Origin: Streptococcus plurextorum DSM 22810
Lineage (GTDB): Bacteria > Bacillota > Bacilli > Lactobacillales > Streptococcaceae
Length of the DNA stretch: 64,000 bases
Assembly: GCF_000423745.1 (NCBI RefSeq)
Contig: NZ_AUIO01000001.1
Span: 1 to 64,000 of the forward strand
Reading direction: 5' to 3'
Shown here: piece by piece, positions 27,613-37,494 of the stretch
Layout: every line of letters begins with the position of its first letter
Position numbering within the stretch: the first letter of the stretch is position 1
Translations under genes and position numbers: made by a program
The notes under the pieces: generated by a model
The model's input: only the letters and a program-made list of their open reading frames with translations
What the model was told of the DNA's origin: nothing
The model's database searches: none

Positions 27613-28533
27613 ATGACTAAAGAATTGATTAACTTTGAAAACATTTCGCGTGAACGCTGGCAAGAACTTCATCAGTCAACAAAGCCTCTTTTAACTGAAA
27701 GTGAACTTGAAAATATCAAGTCTCTCAATGATAAAATTAACATCCAAGATGTTATTGATATCTATTTACCCCTTGTTCGATTGATTCAAATTTACAAACA
27801 CAACCAGGAGAGTTTGTCCTTTTCAAAAGGGATTTTTCTTCAAAAGACGGTAGCCAAAAGACCCTTTATCATCGGGGTTTCTGGCTCTGTTGCAGTTGGA
27901 AAATCGACAACGAGCAGACTATTACAACTTCTTCTTTCCCGGACGTTTAAGCATAGTTCAGTTGAAATGGTGACAACAGATGGTTTCCTGTACCCCAATG
28001 CTACTTTAATTGAACGGGCCCTACTCGATAAAAAAGGATTTCCAGAAAGTTATAACATGGAACTTCTTTTAGACTTTTTGGATGCTATGAAAAATGGTGC
28101 TGATGCTTCTATTCCTGTTTATTCACACGAAATATACGATATTATTCCCAATAAACAGCAAAAAATCAGTGCACCAGATTTCTTAATCGTTGAGGGAATA
28201 AACGTTTTCCAAAATCCACAAAATGAACGTCTTTACATGAGTGATTATTTTGATTTCTCTATCTATATTGATGCAGACAGTCAACATATTGAGAAATGGT
28301 ACTTAGAGCGGTTTAAAGCACTTTTAGCCTTAGCAGAAAAAGACCCTAGCAACTACTATCATAAATTCACAACCTTATCTGCTGATGAAGCGCTAGCCTT
28401 CTCCAAAAATATTTGGCAAACCATCAATCTGGTCAATTTAAAAAAATACATTGAACCAACTAGAAACCGCGCTGAGTTGATTCTACACAAATCCGAAAAT
28501 CATAAAATTAATGAAATTTACTTGAAAAAGTGA
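27613..28533 (+). CDS. coaA: pantothenate kinase, type I
   Basis: A 306-residue kinase that phosphorylates pantothenate, the first and regulated step of coenzyme A synthesis. The P-loop is [17 protein letters not shown] (about residues 95-111), followed by the [10 protein letters not shown] motif of the type I (bacterial CoaA) family; length is typical. The ATG at 27613 begins the conserved N-terminus ([16 protein letters not shown]) and lies right behind a perfect extended -10, with no ribosome binding site: a candidate leaderless mRNA. Its short gap to rpsT holds the rpsT promoter. Confidence 0.94.
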   Translation: MTKELINFENISRERWQELHQSTKPLLTESELENIKSLNDKINIQDVIDIYLPLVRLIQIYKHNQESLSFSKGIFLQKTVAKRPFIIGVSGSVAVGKSTTSRLLQLLLSRTFKHSSVEMVTTDGFLYPNATLIERALLDKKGFPESYNMELLLDFLDAMKNGADASIPVYSHEIYDIIPNKQQKISAPDFLIVEGINVFQNPQNERLYMSDYFDFSIYIDADSQHIEKWYLERFKALLALAEKDPSNYYHKFTTLSADEALAFSKNIWQTINLVNLKKYIEPTRNRAELILHKSENHKINEIYLKK

Positions 28534-28540
28534 TTTCCAC

Positions 28541-28569
28541 TTGTCAAAATACAAGAATTTCTATATAAT
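28541..28569 (+). promoter_or_regulatory. rpsT promoter
   Basis: -35 TTGTCA (28541-28546), spacer 17, -10 TATAAT (28564-28569), giving a leader of about 25 bases. Confidence 0.75.
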
Positions 28570-28600
28570 GATAGAGTTAGTAAATATGGAGGTAAGAACT

Positions 28601-28834
28601 TTGGCAAACATTAAATCAGCTATCAAACGTGCTGAGAAAAGCGCTCAACAAAACGCTAAAAACTCAGCTCAAAAATCAGCTATGCGTACTGCTATCAAAG
28701 CTTTTGAAGCAAACCCATCTGAAGAGCTTTTCCGCGCTGCTTCTTCAAGCATCGACAAAGCCGAAACTAAAGGTTTGATTCACAAAAACAAAGCAAGTCG
28801 CGATAAAGCACGTCTTGCTGCTAAACTTGGATAA
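28601..28834 (+). CDS. rpsT: 30S ribosomal protein S20
   Basis: A 77-residue basic protein that binds 16S rRNA early in 30S assembly. The sequence starts [14 protein letters not shown] when read from the TTG at 28601-28603, 8 bases after GGAGG. A longer reading from an upstream ATG adds residues absent from most S20 proteins and places the start on top of the GGAGG site. A UUG start is a known feature of S20 genes, where it allows translational autocontrol in E. coli; control here is not shown. Confidence 0.94.
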   Translation: MANIKSAIKRAEKSAQQNAKNSAQKSAMRTAIKAFEANPSEELFRAASSSIDKAETKGLIHKNKASRDKARLAAKLG

Positions 28835-28837
28835 TAT

Positions 28838-28863
28838 AAAAAGCGACCTTTTGGTCGTTTTTT
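28838..28863 (+). terminator. rpsT terminator
   Basis: CGACC/GGTCG core extended by A-T pairs, then TTTTTT, directly after rpsT. The following stretch up to 29063 holds no gene. Confidence 0.8.
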
Positions 28864-29063
28864 CATTGCTGTTTTGACTAATATTATAGAGAATTAGTAG
28901 CTACCTTATTCATATCAACTGCGAACTATTGCCATGTCAGTCCCTTTAGAAACTTGTTTGCTTTATGAAGATGAAGGTTCGCAACCTAATTTTTTGACTC
29001 AAAACATTGACTGAACTATTGAAAATACGATTAAAATCTGAATTAAGGATTTCCTTGGATCGT

Positions 29064-29094
29064 AAAAAGGCATGGCGCGACTAGCCATGCCTTT
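29064..29094 (-). terminator. terminator of the ciaRH-acetyltransferase operon
   Basis: On the minus strand an 11-bp stem (AAAGGCATGGC with GCCATGCCTTT) that overlaps the stop codon of the acetyltransferase gene, followed by TTTTT. Confidence 0.8.
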
Positions 29095-29629
29095 ATTGAT
29101 AGTGTTTTTCAAAGACTAGGAGAGCAACTTCGCCGTGACCTTTCCAGTTTTGATGTTCTCTTCCAATGACATAAAAGTTGTTTTTTTCTAGGACAGTTTT
29201 AGAGGCAATATTTTCCTCCATAACATATGCTTTGATGGTCTTGATTTGACAATCGTTATGAAGATAGTCAGTCAGTAGAGCCAGACCCTTTGTTGCCAAA
29301 CCTTGTCCCCAAAAGGTGTGATGGATGCGATAGCCAATAGTCACTTGAGACAATCTTTTTTTATAATCAAAGCATTCAAGGATACCAACAATTTCTCTAT
29401 CTTTTTCCAGTCCAAGAAAAAGCCGTTTTTTCTTTTGAAAATCACGATTAAAATGATCTATTCGCTTTAGTATGGTCTCTTTATGACGACTTGAAACATC
29501 TGGACTATGTCGAAAATGCTCAGGATTGGAATAGATGGCATAAATGGCATCTAGGTCATTTTCTGAAATCTGTCGTAAGGTGATTGGATTGCTAGTTAAA
29601 TAGGGAAATTTATCAAATAAACCTGCCAT
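29093..29629 (-). CDS. GNAT-family N-acetyltransferase (RimJ/RimL type)
   Basis: A 178-residue enzyme that transfers an acetyl group from acetyl-CoA, probably to a protein N-terminus or small amine. The acetyl-CoA site is seen as TIGYRIHHTFWGQGLATKGL, followed by the usual AYVMEENIASKTVLEKNNF motif of this subfamily. It starts 11 bases after the ciaH stop with a GGAG site and shares the ciaRH terminator, so it is probably part of the CiaRH transcription unit. The substrate is unknown. Confidence 0.85.
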   Translation of the reverse strand: MAGLFDKFPYLTSNPITLRQISENDLDAIYAIYSNPEHFRHSPDVSSRHKETILKRIDHFNRDFQKKKRLFLGLEKDREIVGILECFDYKKRLSQVTIGYRIHHTFWGQGLATKGLALLTDYLHNDCQIKTIKAYVMEENIASKTVLEKNNFYVIGREHQNWKGHGEVALLVFEKHYQ

Positions 29630-29640
29630 CAGCTCTCCTT

Positions 29641-30948
29641 CTACAAACGGATTTCAAAAATACTTCCCTTAGGTTGGTTGTCTTTAACAGTGATTTTGCC
29701 ACCCAGTGTATCAATGATTTGCTTAGCAAGTGATAGACCTAAACCAAAACCACCTTTTTGCCTTGTCCTAGCTTTATCTACACGGTAAAAACGATCAAAA
29801 ATCTTTCTCTTATCGTCATCACTGATGCCATAACCATTGTCGCTAACCTTGATAAACAGATGTTTTTCTGTATTTCGAACTTCGATAGCAATTTGTCCAT
29901 CTAATCCTGTATATTTTATGGCATTATCAAAGAGGATTGTCATTGCTTGTTTCAGTAGGACTTTGTCTGATTTAATTGGTCGCGTCAGCTTATTCTGATA
30001 GGTAAAGCTTTTCTCTGCTTCTTCTGCAATCAAAGCATAATTATCGAAAATGTCCGAAAAATACTGGCTGTTTATCTCTGAAATGTCAACCTTCAAGCCA
30101 TCATCTCGTCGAGCTAGATTAAGCAGGTTAGTTGTTAAAATTCGCATATTTCGGACTTCTTCAAGACTAGAAGCGATATTTTCACTGTTATCAAGCACCG
30201 TTGACCCTGGCTTTCTAAAAAGCGACTCTAGACGATTTTGCAAAACAGCAAGAGGTGTTCTCAGCTCATGGCTGGCATTTTCAACAAAAGCCTTCTGCTT
30301 TTCATAACTTTCTAAAATAGGTTTTCGTGACCAATAAGCCAGATACATGCTCGCACCTATTGAAAGAATCCAAAAGACAACCATTACGGTAATGATAATA
30401 TTACATGAGCGCTCAGCAGATTCTTTAATCTGCTTAACACTGACCAAAAAGGTAGCATATTTTACATCAGGATAGGAATCATTAGATACCTCTACAGTAA
30501 TGGCGTGGTAGTCTTCCGTTTGGCCATAAATCGTCTCTGTATCTCCACTAATCACTTGGTTTAGTTGATTTTTCTTGAGCTTTACACTTGAAAATTTAGA
30601 ATAGGCATCTGCTGTTCCAAAAAGATTTCCAGATTTATCATAAAGCAAAACATCAACATTGACCATCTTATCATGTGGCTTTTCCATGCTCGGCTCAGAT
30701 CCTACGATGAAAACATCATCTGTTTTCTCTAAAAAATAGCTGCGCTGCATAGCCATGTCAACATAAGTATTAACCGATGAGGCGGCATCTTTGAGGCTGT
30801 TATCAGTTGATGAAAAAAGACCTGTTTTGATAATCTGTAGGATAATAAGCGTCATAACAAGGAAAATTCCGGTAAAAACCGTGAAAAAGCGCAAAAAACT
30901 TTTTGGATTTTCCTTATCCTTTCGCCAAGTTTGAAATGCCTTAACCAT
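29641..30948 (-). CDS. ciaH: sensor histidine kinase CiaH
   Basis: A 435-residue membrane kinase. It has two membrane segments (about 20-42 and 183-205) enclosing an extracellular sensor of about 140 residues. The phospho-accepting His227 is in ASHELRTPL, followed by the N box [10 protein letters not shown]1 VSDNGYGIS and G2 [12 protein letters not shown]. It phosphorylates CiaR, coded just before it with an 8-base overlap. In streptococci CiaRH controls cell-envelope stress, competence and beta-lactam tolerance. Confidence 0.93.
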   Translation of the reverse strand: MVKAFQTWRKDKENPKSFLRFFTVFTGIFLVMTLIILQIIKTGLFSSTDNSLKDAASSVNTYVDMAMQRSYFLEKTDDVFIVGSEPSMEKPHDKMVNVDVLLYDKSGNLFGTADAYSKFSSVKLKKNQLNQVISGDTETIYGQTEDYHAITVEVSNDSYPDVKYATFLVSVKQIKESAERSCNIIITVMVVFWILSIGASMYLAYWSRKPILESYEKQKAFVENASHELRTPLAVLQNRLESLFRKPGSTVLDNSENIASSLEEVRNMRILTTNLLNLARRDDGLKVDISEINSQYFSDIFDNYALIAEEAEKSFTYQNKLTRPIKSDKVLLKQAMTILFDNAIKYTGLDGQIAIEVRNTEKHLFIKVSDNGYGISDDDKRKIFDRFYRVDKARTRQKGGFGLGLSLAKQIIDTLGGKITVKDNQPKGSIFEIRL

Positions 30949-31615
30949 TTTTCAAAATGTACCCCACACTCCGTAAGGTTTGGAGATTTTCTCCAAATGC
31001 TGACCCTTTTAATTTCTTGCGGATTTTAGAGACGTAAACTTCGACGACAGATATGGTAGTGTCACTATCAAATCCCCAAATACGATCAAAAATTTGAGTT
31101 TTAGGCAAAATAACATTTTGATTTTGCAAGAAATACACCAGTAAATCAAATTCTTTACCTAAGAGTTCGACTTCTTGATCATTGACTTTAGTGGTATTTG
31201 TGGTTAAATCAATCGTCACATCACCATAGGTCAGAAGGTTATCAACTAATTTACCAGAACGTTTTAGAAGCGCCTGGATACGCATTTTAAGCTCTTCTAA
31301 ATAGAATGGCTTGGTCAAATAATCATCTGCTCCTAATTCAAATCCATGCCCCTTATCATCTAAACTTTCTTTAGCTGTCATGATAAGAACAGGTGTCATG
31401 ACTCCTTTTGCACGCAATTCTTTAAGCACCTGAAAACCATCCTTTTCAGGCAACATTAAGTCTAAAAGAATCAAGTCGTAGACACCAGATTCCGCCTCAT
31501 AAATGCCCTCTTCGCCATCGAAGACTTGCATGACATCAGCGAAGCCATCATCTAAAAAATCAAAAACAGAATTTGAAAGGCTTAAATCATCCTCTACTAA
31601 CAAAATCTTAATCAT
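30941..31615 (-). CDS. ciaR: response regulator CiaR
   Basis: A 224-residue OmpR-type regulator: receiver domain (1-120) with phospho-acceptor Asp52 in [13 protein letters not shown] and Lys in [10 protein letters not shown], then a winged-helix DNA-binding domain (about 130-222, with [16 protein letters not shown]). The start is ATG at 31613-31615 ([10 protein letters not shown]) behind a GGAGG site; the longer frame is not supported. CiaR binds TTTAAG-type direct repeats. Near-identity to remembered streptococcal CiaR proteins makes the name secure. Confidence 0.94.
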   Translation of the reverse strand: MIKILLVEDDLSLSNSVFDFLDDGFADVMQVFDGEEGIYEAESGVYDLILLDLMLPEKDGFQVLKELRAKGVMTPVLIMTAKESLDDKGHGFELGADDYLTKPFYLEELKMRIQALLKRSGKLVDNLLTYGDVTIDLTTNTTKVNDQEVELLGKEFDLLVYFLQNQNVILPKTQIFDRIWGFDSDTTISVVEVYVSKIRKKLKGSAFGENLQTLRSVGYILKNG

Positions 31616-31640
31616 AGCAACCTCCACTGTATTTGTATCT

Positions 31641-31669
31641 ATTATATCATGCCTGAACCTGCCAGTCAT
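31641..31669 (-). promoter_or_regulatory. ciaRH promoter
   Basis: On the minus strand: extended -10 TGATATAAT (31641-31649), spacer 17, -35 ATGACT (31664-31669). A single CTTAAG half-site lies at 31677-31682, overlapped by a poor second half (TTATGA) at the -35; self-regulation by CiaR is possible but weakly supported. Confidence 0.55.
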
Positions 31670-31707
31670 AAATTATCTTAAGTTTACTGGACATTTCTTA
31701 AAATCAG

Positions 31708-31738
31708 CTAAAAGAGATTGAGGAAACCTCAATCTCTT
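31708..31738 (-). terminator. pepN terminator
   Basis: On the minus strand a perfect 12-bp stem (AAGAGATTGAGG with CCTCAATCTCTT), 3-base loop, just after the pepN stop. The T-run is short (TT). Confidence 0.75.
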
Positions 31739-31741
31739 ATC

Positions 31742-34276
31742 TTAATGTTTCAATAAAGCTCTTGATACTGCTGCTTTGTTATCTGCTAATAGTGTCACAC
31801 GAGCAGCAATGTCTTTCATTCCCATAGCGATATTTCTGCTAAGAGCCATATCAGATAATTGCGGTTCAAAGAAAGCTTTGTACTCTGACAGGCGTTCCTC
31901 GGTCTTAAAGATGGCAGCTGGAATGACCACAAAAGCATCAAAGCTCATGTCTCCACCCAAGGCACTCTTGATCCAATCCCACTCCTCACGTGCCCAAGTC
32001 CAAACGCTTTCCTGGGCAAATTTTTTCTGCAAGAAAGCTCCGTACCAAGCTGATAAATCTTGTGGTTTGACGATATCTTTATCTTTGAACGAACGGATAA
32101 TCGTCTCTAGCATTTCTAAGGACTTAGTCTCAGCAAGCGCTCCGACTAGCTGTCTTTTGAAAGCACCGTCAGTCGTTGTTACATAAGTCTCCAATAAGGC
32201 TGCTGTCAGTTCTTTGGTTTCAGCTTGTTTGACTTGATTGGCTAAAACATAAGGGCGAATAGCTGCTGGAATATCTTCGATTTTATCGCGATAATCTTGG
32301 AAGATGGCTTCAGCCTTATTAATGGCATCTGAATTTTCGGCATAAAGCATACTTTCGATAGCATATTGACGGATAAACTCATCTTCGTCAGATTCGCCTT
32401 CCTGCTTGTCAAATCCAAGTCGAGCATAGTTTTTGGCAAAGATTTTAGCAAAAAGTCGTTTCAAAGCTAATTCCTCAGGACTGTCCTCATCAACAAACCG
32501 TTTAAGACCATAGAGCACGTACATAATAGCATCAAGCACCGTGTAATCCGTCTCATTTGTCAAATCAGAAACTAAATCAACTAATTCGCTATAAGAGATG
32601 AGACCTGATTCTGCCAAAAGGCGACGTTCTTGGATAACTTGAAGTTTGGAAATTTTATCAAGCGTATCCCAATTAGTCATGAGTTGCTCTAAGAGTTGGC
32701 CCTGATAGTGACTGATATAGTGAGCCGTATTACCAGTGTTGAAGCGTAGAGCGCCTTCATTTTGCTCTTGAAGCGCTGAATAGTTAGGAATAACCAGTTG
32801 AGCCTCAGTCAAGGTATCTGGAAGACCAGACCAATTGCTATTGAGCGGTACTTGCCAGAGGCGTCCTTTAGCTTCTTTTTCGCCAATAAAGAACTGCTCT
32901 TGACGGATTGTCAAGGTATCATTTTCAAGACTCGCTGTTACAACAGGATAGCCTGGTTGTTCTAACCAAGAATCCATGAAAGCAGCCACATCGCGTCCTG
33001 AAGCTTCTGAAAGAGCATTCCAAAGATCACGTCCGATAGTATTTCCGTATTGGTGGCGCTCAAAGTAAGTTTTTAGCCCTGCTTTAAAGGCATCATCCCC
33101 TAACCAACGACGAAGCATGTGCATCAAACGACTACCTTTGGCATATACAATTGCCGCATCAAAAAGGGTGTTAATTTCATCTGGATGGTTCACTTCAACG
33201 TGAACAGACTGAACCCCATCTGTCGCATCGCGTTTGAGGGCTGCTTGCACGCCTGAGGTTTGGAAATCTTCAAAAATATTCCAGCTAGGCTCGATAGCAT
33301 TAATGGCAACATACTCCATCATGTTTGCAAAGGATTCATTGAGCCACAAATCGTCCCACCACTTCATGGTAACAAGATTACCAAACCATTGATGGGCTAC
33401 TTCATGTGCGATAACCAAAGCAACCTGTTGACGGCTTGCTACGGTTGAATTATCATCAACGAGCAAGTAGACTTCACGGTAGGTAATTAAGCCCCAGTTC
33501 TCCATTGCGCCTGCTGAAAAATCAGGCAGTGCAACATGAAGACATTGAGGAATCGGATAAGGCACGCCAAAATAATCCTCATAAAATTCAATGACACGTT
33601 TGGCGATATCCAGCGAGAAATCTAATTCGCTTAATTTATGTGCTATGGTTGCATAAGAACCAACCAAGGTTCCGTTTTTAGTAGTGGTCGTTTTCCCATG
33701 CAATTCTCCAATAGCAAAAGCCAAAAGGTAAGAAGACATGCGAGGGCTTGTGGCAAATGTCCAAACACCGGTTTCCTGACGACGTTCGACATTAATCTCA
33801 GGCATATTTGACAGGGCGATATCCTCTTCACTCTGATCAAATTTTAGAGAAAAATCAAAGGTTGCCTTGGCTTCAGGCTCATCAATACATGGGAAGGCTT
33901 GGCGGGCAAAATGGCTCTCAAACTGCGTTGAGATAATCTCTTTTTTGACGCCATCAAGCGTATAGTAAGAGGGATAGATGCCAGACATATTATCTGTGAT
34001 ACGTCCGGAAAACTCTACAACAAGAGTCAATGAGCCCGTTTCAGGTAAATCAATATGGACAACCTCATTAGCATGATCCATCTGAAAATCTAGTTTCTCA
34101 TTGTCTAGAAGAACTGACTGTATGGATAATTCTTTTTGGTGCAAAGAAATCTGATGATCTAAGGCTTCTCCCAAAATAGCGACGTTACCGCTAAAGGTTT
34201 TCGTTGAGCGATCAATATCCAAAAACAGATTATAATTCTCAGGGATAAATTTAGTGATTAGACGTTCTACTGACAT
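31742..34276 (-). CDS. pepN: aminopeptidase N (lysyl aminopeptidase type)
   Basis: An 844-residue M1 zinc aminopeptidase that removes N-terminal residues from peptides, supplying amino acids. The exopeptidase motif GAMEN and the zinc site His291-Glu292-x-x-His295 with Glu314 (HEVAHQWFGN...NES) are intact. Start ATG 34274-34276 (MSVERLITKF) with a TTGGAG site; seven extra upstream codons are not supported. No signal peptide: cytoplasmic. Single-gene unit between ciaRH and the phosphate operon. Confidence 0.95.
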   Translation of the reverse strand: MSVERLITKFIPENYNLFLDIDRSTKTFSGNVAILGEALDHQISLHQKELSIQSVLLDNEKLDFQMDHANEVVHIDLPETGSLTLVVEFSGRITDNMSGIYPSYYTLDGVKKEIISTQFESHFARQAFPCIDEPEAKATFDFSLKFDQSEEDIALSNMPEINVERRQETGVWTFATSPRMSSYLLAFAIGELHGKTTTTKNGTLVGSYATIAHKLSELDFSLDIAKRVIEFYEDYFGVPYPIPQCLHVALPDFSAGAMENWGLITYREVYLLVDDNSTVASRQQVALVIAHEVAHQWFGNLVTMKWWDDLWLNESFANMMEYVAINAIEPSWNIFEDFQTSGVQAALKRDATDGVQSVHVEVNHPDEINTLFDAAIVYAKGSRLMHMLRRWLGDDAFKAGLKTYFERHQYGNTIGRDLWNALSEASGRDVAAFMDSWLEQPGYPVVTASLENDTLTIRQEQFFIGEKEAKGRLWQVPLNSNWSGLPDTLTEAQLVIPNYSALQEQNEGALRFNTGNTAHYISHYQGQLLEQLMTNWDTLDKISKLQVIQERRLLAESGLISYSELVDLVSDLTNETDYTVLDAIMYVLYGLKRFVDEDSPEELALKRLFAKIFAKNYARLGFDKQEGESDEDEFIRQYAIESMLYAENSDAINKAEAIFQDYRDKIEDIPAAIRPYVLANQVKQAETKELTAALLETYVTTTDGAFKRQLVGALAETKSLEMLETIIRSFKDKDIVKPQDLSAWYGAFLQKKFAQESVWTWAREEWDWIKSALGGDMSFDAFVVIPAAIFKTEERLSEYKAFFEPQLSDMALSRNIAMGMKDIAARVTLLADNKAAVSRALLKH

Positions 34277-34295
34277 GTTTTTCTCCAATTCTAAC

Positions 34296-34321
34296 AAAAA
34301 TGAGTAGATGTTATCTACTCA
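34296..34321 (-). terminator. terminator of the pst-phoU operon
   Basis: On the minus strand a perfect 9-bp stem (TGAGTAGAT with ATCTACTCA), 3-base loop, then TTTTT, 15 bases after phoU. Confidence 0.8.
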
Positions 34322-34349
34322 TTATATCACAATTCTTATAGTTCTACAA
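34321..34349 (-). promoter_or_regulatory. pepN promoter overlapping the phoU end
   Basis: On the minus strand: -35 TTGTAG (34344-34349, inside phoU), spacer 17, extended -10 TGATATAAT (34321-34329). Its first transcribed bases fall within the phoU terminator hairpin. Confidence 0.6.
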
Positions 34350-34989
34350 TTTTACCTGTATTGAGATAAACTACCCATTCACAGATGTTTTTAGCATAAT
34401 CGCCAATGCGCTCCAAGTACATAATCACTTGGAAGTATTCTTTACCTGCAAAAACAGTATTTGGATTCTCACGAATCCCTTCCACTGCTAAGGCTTGGAT
34501 TTTTTTAAACATTTCATCAATAACTTCATCTGAAGCAGCTATTTCATAGGCTTTTTCATCATCACTTGACATGTAAACTTCTAGAGCATCTTCAACCATG
34601 CGTTTGACCACTTTACCCATCTTACGAATTTCTTCTTCAACTTCCGGTAAGCGCTCTTCGCCTTTCATTCGAATCGTTGCTTTTGAAATCGCTGAGGCAT
34701 GGTCACCCATGCGTTCTACATCGCTTGATGCTTTAAGAACAGTGATAACAGTACGAAGGTCATGAGCAACAGGTTGTTGGAGCGCAATGATTTCAAGTGA
34801 TTTTTTTTCTAATTTGGTTTCAAATTCATTGACAATCGCATCGCTTTCGATGACTTCTTTTGCCATTTCACGGTCATGACTGACAAAGGCACGAACAGAA
34901 TTATTGATTTGAGCTAATACCTCTGTCCCCATAGCATAAAATTGATTGTGAAGTTTTGATAATTCTTCTTCAAATTGAGCACGTAACAT
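34336..34989 (-). CDS. phoU: phosphate transport regulator PhoU
   Basis: A 217-residue all-helical protein made of two similar three-helix bundles, with metal-binding-type ERMGDHA and ERIGDYA motifs in the two halves. PhoU holds back phosphate uptake and signalling when phosphate is plentiful. It is the last gene of the pst operon, 34 bases after pstB, and is followed by a terminator. Confidence 0.94.
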   Translation of the reverse strand: MLRAQFEEELSKLHNQFYAMGTEVLAQINNSVRAFVSHDREMAKEVIESDAIVNEFETKLEKKSLEIIALQQPVAHDLRTVITVLKASSDVERMGDHASAISKATIRMKGEERLPEVEEEIRKMGKVVKRMVEDALEVYMSSDDEKAYEIAASDEVIDEMFKKIQALAVEGIRENPNTVFAGKEYFQVIMYLERIGDYAKNICEWVVYLNTGKIVEL

Positions 34990-35023
34990 ATCCTAATATC
35001 CTTTCTGTGTCAATCAAATTCTT

Positions 35024-35782
35024 TTAACCGAATTTTCCTGAAATGTAGTCTTCTGTTTCCTTATGGGTTGGACTGAGGAACATCTGTTTAGTGGTGTTAA
35101 ACTCAATCAAGTTACCATCTAGGAAAAAGCCTGTGCGATCTGAAATCCGCGAAGCTTGTTGCATAGAGCGTGTGACAAGCAATAAGGTATAATGCTTTTT
35201 CAATTCATACATGGTATCTTCGATTTTACCAGCTGAGATTGGATCAAGAGCTGAAGTCGGCTCGTCCATAAGGAGAATTTTCGGGCTATTAGCCAGTACA
35301 CGTGCAATGCAGACACGCTGTTGTTGTCCCCCAGAAAGCCCTAGAGCCGAATCGTGTAATCGATCTTTAACCTCATCCCAGATGGAAGCACCAATCAAGG
35401 ATTTTTCAACGGCTTCATCCAAAAGTGCCTTGTCTTTAATTCCTTTAAGGCGTAGACCGTAGACAACATTTTCATAGATAGACATTGGAAAAGGATTGGG
35501 TTGTTGGAAAACCATACCAATTTCTTTTCGCAATTCCACAGCATCGGTACGAGGACTGTAGATATTATGTCCATTATAAGAAACTGACCCCGTCAACGTC
35601 CACTCTGGATTTAAGTCGCCCATACGATTGATGGCACGAAGTAAGGTTGATTTTCCCGACCCAGATGGTCCAATCAGAGCTGTGATTTCATTGGCTTGAA
35701 AAGCAATTGAAACATTACTCAAGGCTTTCTTTTTATTATAATAAACCGAAAGATCGTTAACTTGTAAAATAGATTCTGTCAT
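35024..35782 (-). CDS. pstB: phosphate ABC transporter ATP-binding protein PstB (second copy)
   Basis: A 252-residue ABC ATPase with Walker [10 protein letters not shown], signature LSGGQQQR and Walker [12 protein letters not shown]. It powers phosphate uptake through PstC-PstA. Two different pstB genes in a row are usual in streptococci; the two copies here share about half their residues. The His after the D-loop is replaced by Arg here (VTRSMQQAS, where the first copy has VTHNMQQA); this could lower ATPase activity. Confidence 0.92.
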   Translation of the reverse strand: MTESILQVNDLSVYYNKKKALSNVSIAFQANEITALIGPSGSGKSTLLRAINRMGDLNPEWTLTGSVSYNGHNIYSPRTDAVELRKEIGMVFQQPNPFPMSIYENVVYGLRLKGIKDKALLDEAVEKSLIGASIWDEVKDRLHDSALGLSGGQQQRVCIARVLANSPKILLMDEPTSALDPISAGKIEDTMYELKKHYTLLLVTRSMQQASRISDRTGFFLDGNLIEFNTTKQMFLSPTHKETEDYISGKFG

Positions 35783-35791
35783 TCCTTCCTC

Positions 35792-36595
35792 CTATCCAAA
35801 GTGACCTGTTACATAGTCATTGGTTGACTTAAGTGTGGCATTTTGGAAGATATGCGATGTCTTATCATACTCGATCAAATCTCCGAGGTAGAAGAATGCC
35901 GTATAATCACTGGCACGAGCAGCTTGCTGCATATTGTGCGTCACGATAATGATTGAATAGTTCTCTTTCAAATCAAACATGGTCTCTTCTAATTGCATGG
36001 TCGCAATTGGATCCAAGTTTGAGGCAGGTTCATCCATCAGTAGAATATCTGGTTTTACTGCAATGGCACGAGCGATACACAATTTTTGCTGTTGACCTCC
36101 TGAAAGGGTAAAGGCTGACTTATGTAAGCTATCTTTGACTTGATCCCACAGCGCAACCTGTTTAAGAGAGGTTTCGACAATCTCATCTAACACTTTTTTA
36201 TCGCGTACCCCTGCACGTTCATGTGCAAAGGTGATGTTGTTGTAAATGGATTTTGCAAACGGATTAGGACGCTGGAAAACCATACCAATATGTTTACGCA
36301 TTTCGTAAACATTGATTTCTGGGGCATTAACGTCAATCCCTTGGTAATTAATAGTTCCTGTTACTTTTGCAATATCAATGGTATCATTCATCCGATTTAA
36401 ACTACGTAAGAAAGTTGACTTGCCACATCCAGAAGGTCCAATCAAGGCCGTAATTTTATTTTTCTCAAACTGCATATCAATGCCTTTTATAGCTTCTTTT
36501 TGCCCATAATAGACATGAAGGTCTTTTGTCGATAGAATAACCTTCTCTTCTGGGAAAGTCATGATATGACGTTCATTCCAATTGTATTCAGACAT
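35792..36595 (-). CDS. pstB: phosphate ABC transporter ATP-binding protein PstB (first copy)
   Basis: A 267-residue ABC ATPase with Walker A GPSGCGKST, signature LSGGQQQK, Walker B ILLMDEPASNL and the H-loop His (VTHNMQQA). It carries about 15 extra N-terminal residues compared with the second copy. Together with PstC, PstA and PstS it forms the high-affinity phosphate importer. AAGGAG site; 11 bases after pstA. Confidence 0.93.
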   Translation of the reverse strand: MSEYNWNERHIMTFPEEKVILSTKDLHVYYGQKEAIKGIDMQFEKNKITALIGPSGCGKSTFLRSLNRMNDTIDIAKVTGTINYQGIDVNAPEINVYEMRKHIGMVFQRPNPFAKSIYNNITFAHERAGVRDKKVLDEIVETSLKQVALWDQVKDSLHKSAFTLSGGQQQKLCIARAIAVKPDILLMDEPASNLDPIATMQLEETMFDLKENYSIIIVTHNMQQAARASDYTAFFYLGDLIEYDKTSHIFQNATLKSTNDYVTGHFG

Positions 36596-36606
36596 GTTTT
36601 CTCCTT

Positions 36607-37494
36607 TTAAACAGCAGAGGTCAATTTAGCGTGTAAATATTTTCCGAGGCGTCTGGCAGCAAAGTTGAAAATCAAAATGAAAATCAATAGGACCGCTGCT
36701 GAACCTGCAGATACCAGAGTAGCATCAGGAATAGTTCCTTCACTATTTACCTTCCAAATATGAACAGCTAAGGTTTCGGCTTGACGAAACGGTGAAATTG
36801 GACTAGAAACACTTAATGGATTCCAATTGCTCCAGTCCATAGCTGGAGCAGATTGCCCTGCTGTATAGATAAGCGCTGCCGCTTCACCAAAAATACGACC
36901 AGAAGCCAGAACAATCCCCGTCACAATACCTGGAAGAGCTTCTGGAATAACCACATGAAGCACTGTTTCCCAACGCGAGATCCCTAATGCAAGACCTGCT
37001 TCACGCTGTGTGTGGTGTACCGTTTTCAAACTATCTTCAACGGTACGTGTCATCTGCGGAAGGTTAAAGACGGTTAAGGCTAAAGCTCCTGAAATAATCG
37101 AGAACCCATACTCAAATTGGACAACAAAAATCAAATAACCAAAGAGCCCCACCACAACTGATGGCAGTGACGACAGGATTTCAATACAGGTACGGATGAA
37201 GTTCGTCAAAGGCCCTTTTTTGGCATATTCTGCTAAATAAACACCAGCACCTAAGGATAGTGGTACGGAAATAATCAAGGTCATCACCAAAAGGAAGAAG
37301 GAATTATATAACTGAATCCCTATCCCACCACCTGCCTTGTAAGACGATGATTTTCCAGTTAAGAAATCCCAACTGATATGCGGAACTCCTCTAAGCAAGA
37401 TATAAAGAATGAGCGACGCTAAAATAGTGACAATAATACCTGCAATCGTATATAGAACACCTGTCGCCAATCGATCTGTTTTTTTAGCGTGCAT
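36607..37494 (-). CDS. pstA: phosphate ABC transporter permease PstA
   Basis: A 295-residue permease with six predicted membrane segments and the EAA-type cytoplasmic loop (REAGLALGISRWETVLHVVIPEALPG). It forms the membrane channel with PstC. Its start overlaps the end of pstC by 11 bases, so the two are translated together. Confidence 0.93.
   Translation of the reverse strand: MHAKKTDRLATGVLYTIAGIIVTILASLILYILLRGVPHISWDFLTGKSSSYKAGGGIGIQLYNSFFLLVMTLIISVPLSLGAGVYLAEYAKKGPLTNFIRTCIEILSSLPSVVVGLFGYLIFVVQFEYGFSIISGALALTVFNLPQMTRTVEDSLKTVHHTQREAGLALGISRWETVLHVVIPEALPGIVTGIVLASGRIFGEAAALIYTAGQSAPAMDWSNWNPLSVSSPISPFRQAETLAVHIWKVNSEGTIPDATLVSAGSAAVLLIFILIFNFAARRLGKYLHAKLTSAV

Noticed and set aside
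28541..28600. Longer rpsT reading from an upstream ATG
   Set aside because: The extra residues would be coded by the promoter region itself; TTG at 28601 has the correct ribosome binding site and gives a normal-length S20.
28864..29063. CiaR-dependent small RNA gene between rpsT and the acetyltransferase gene
   Set aside because: No TTTAAG direct repeat with promoter and terminator in the right order is present.
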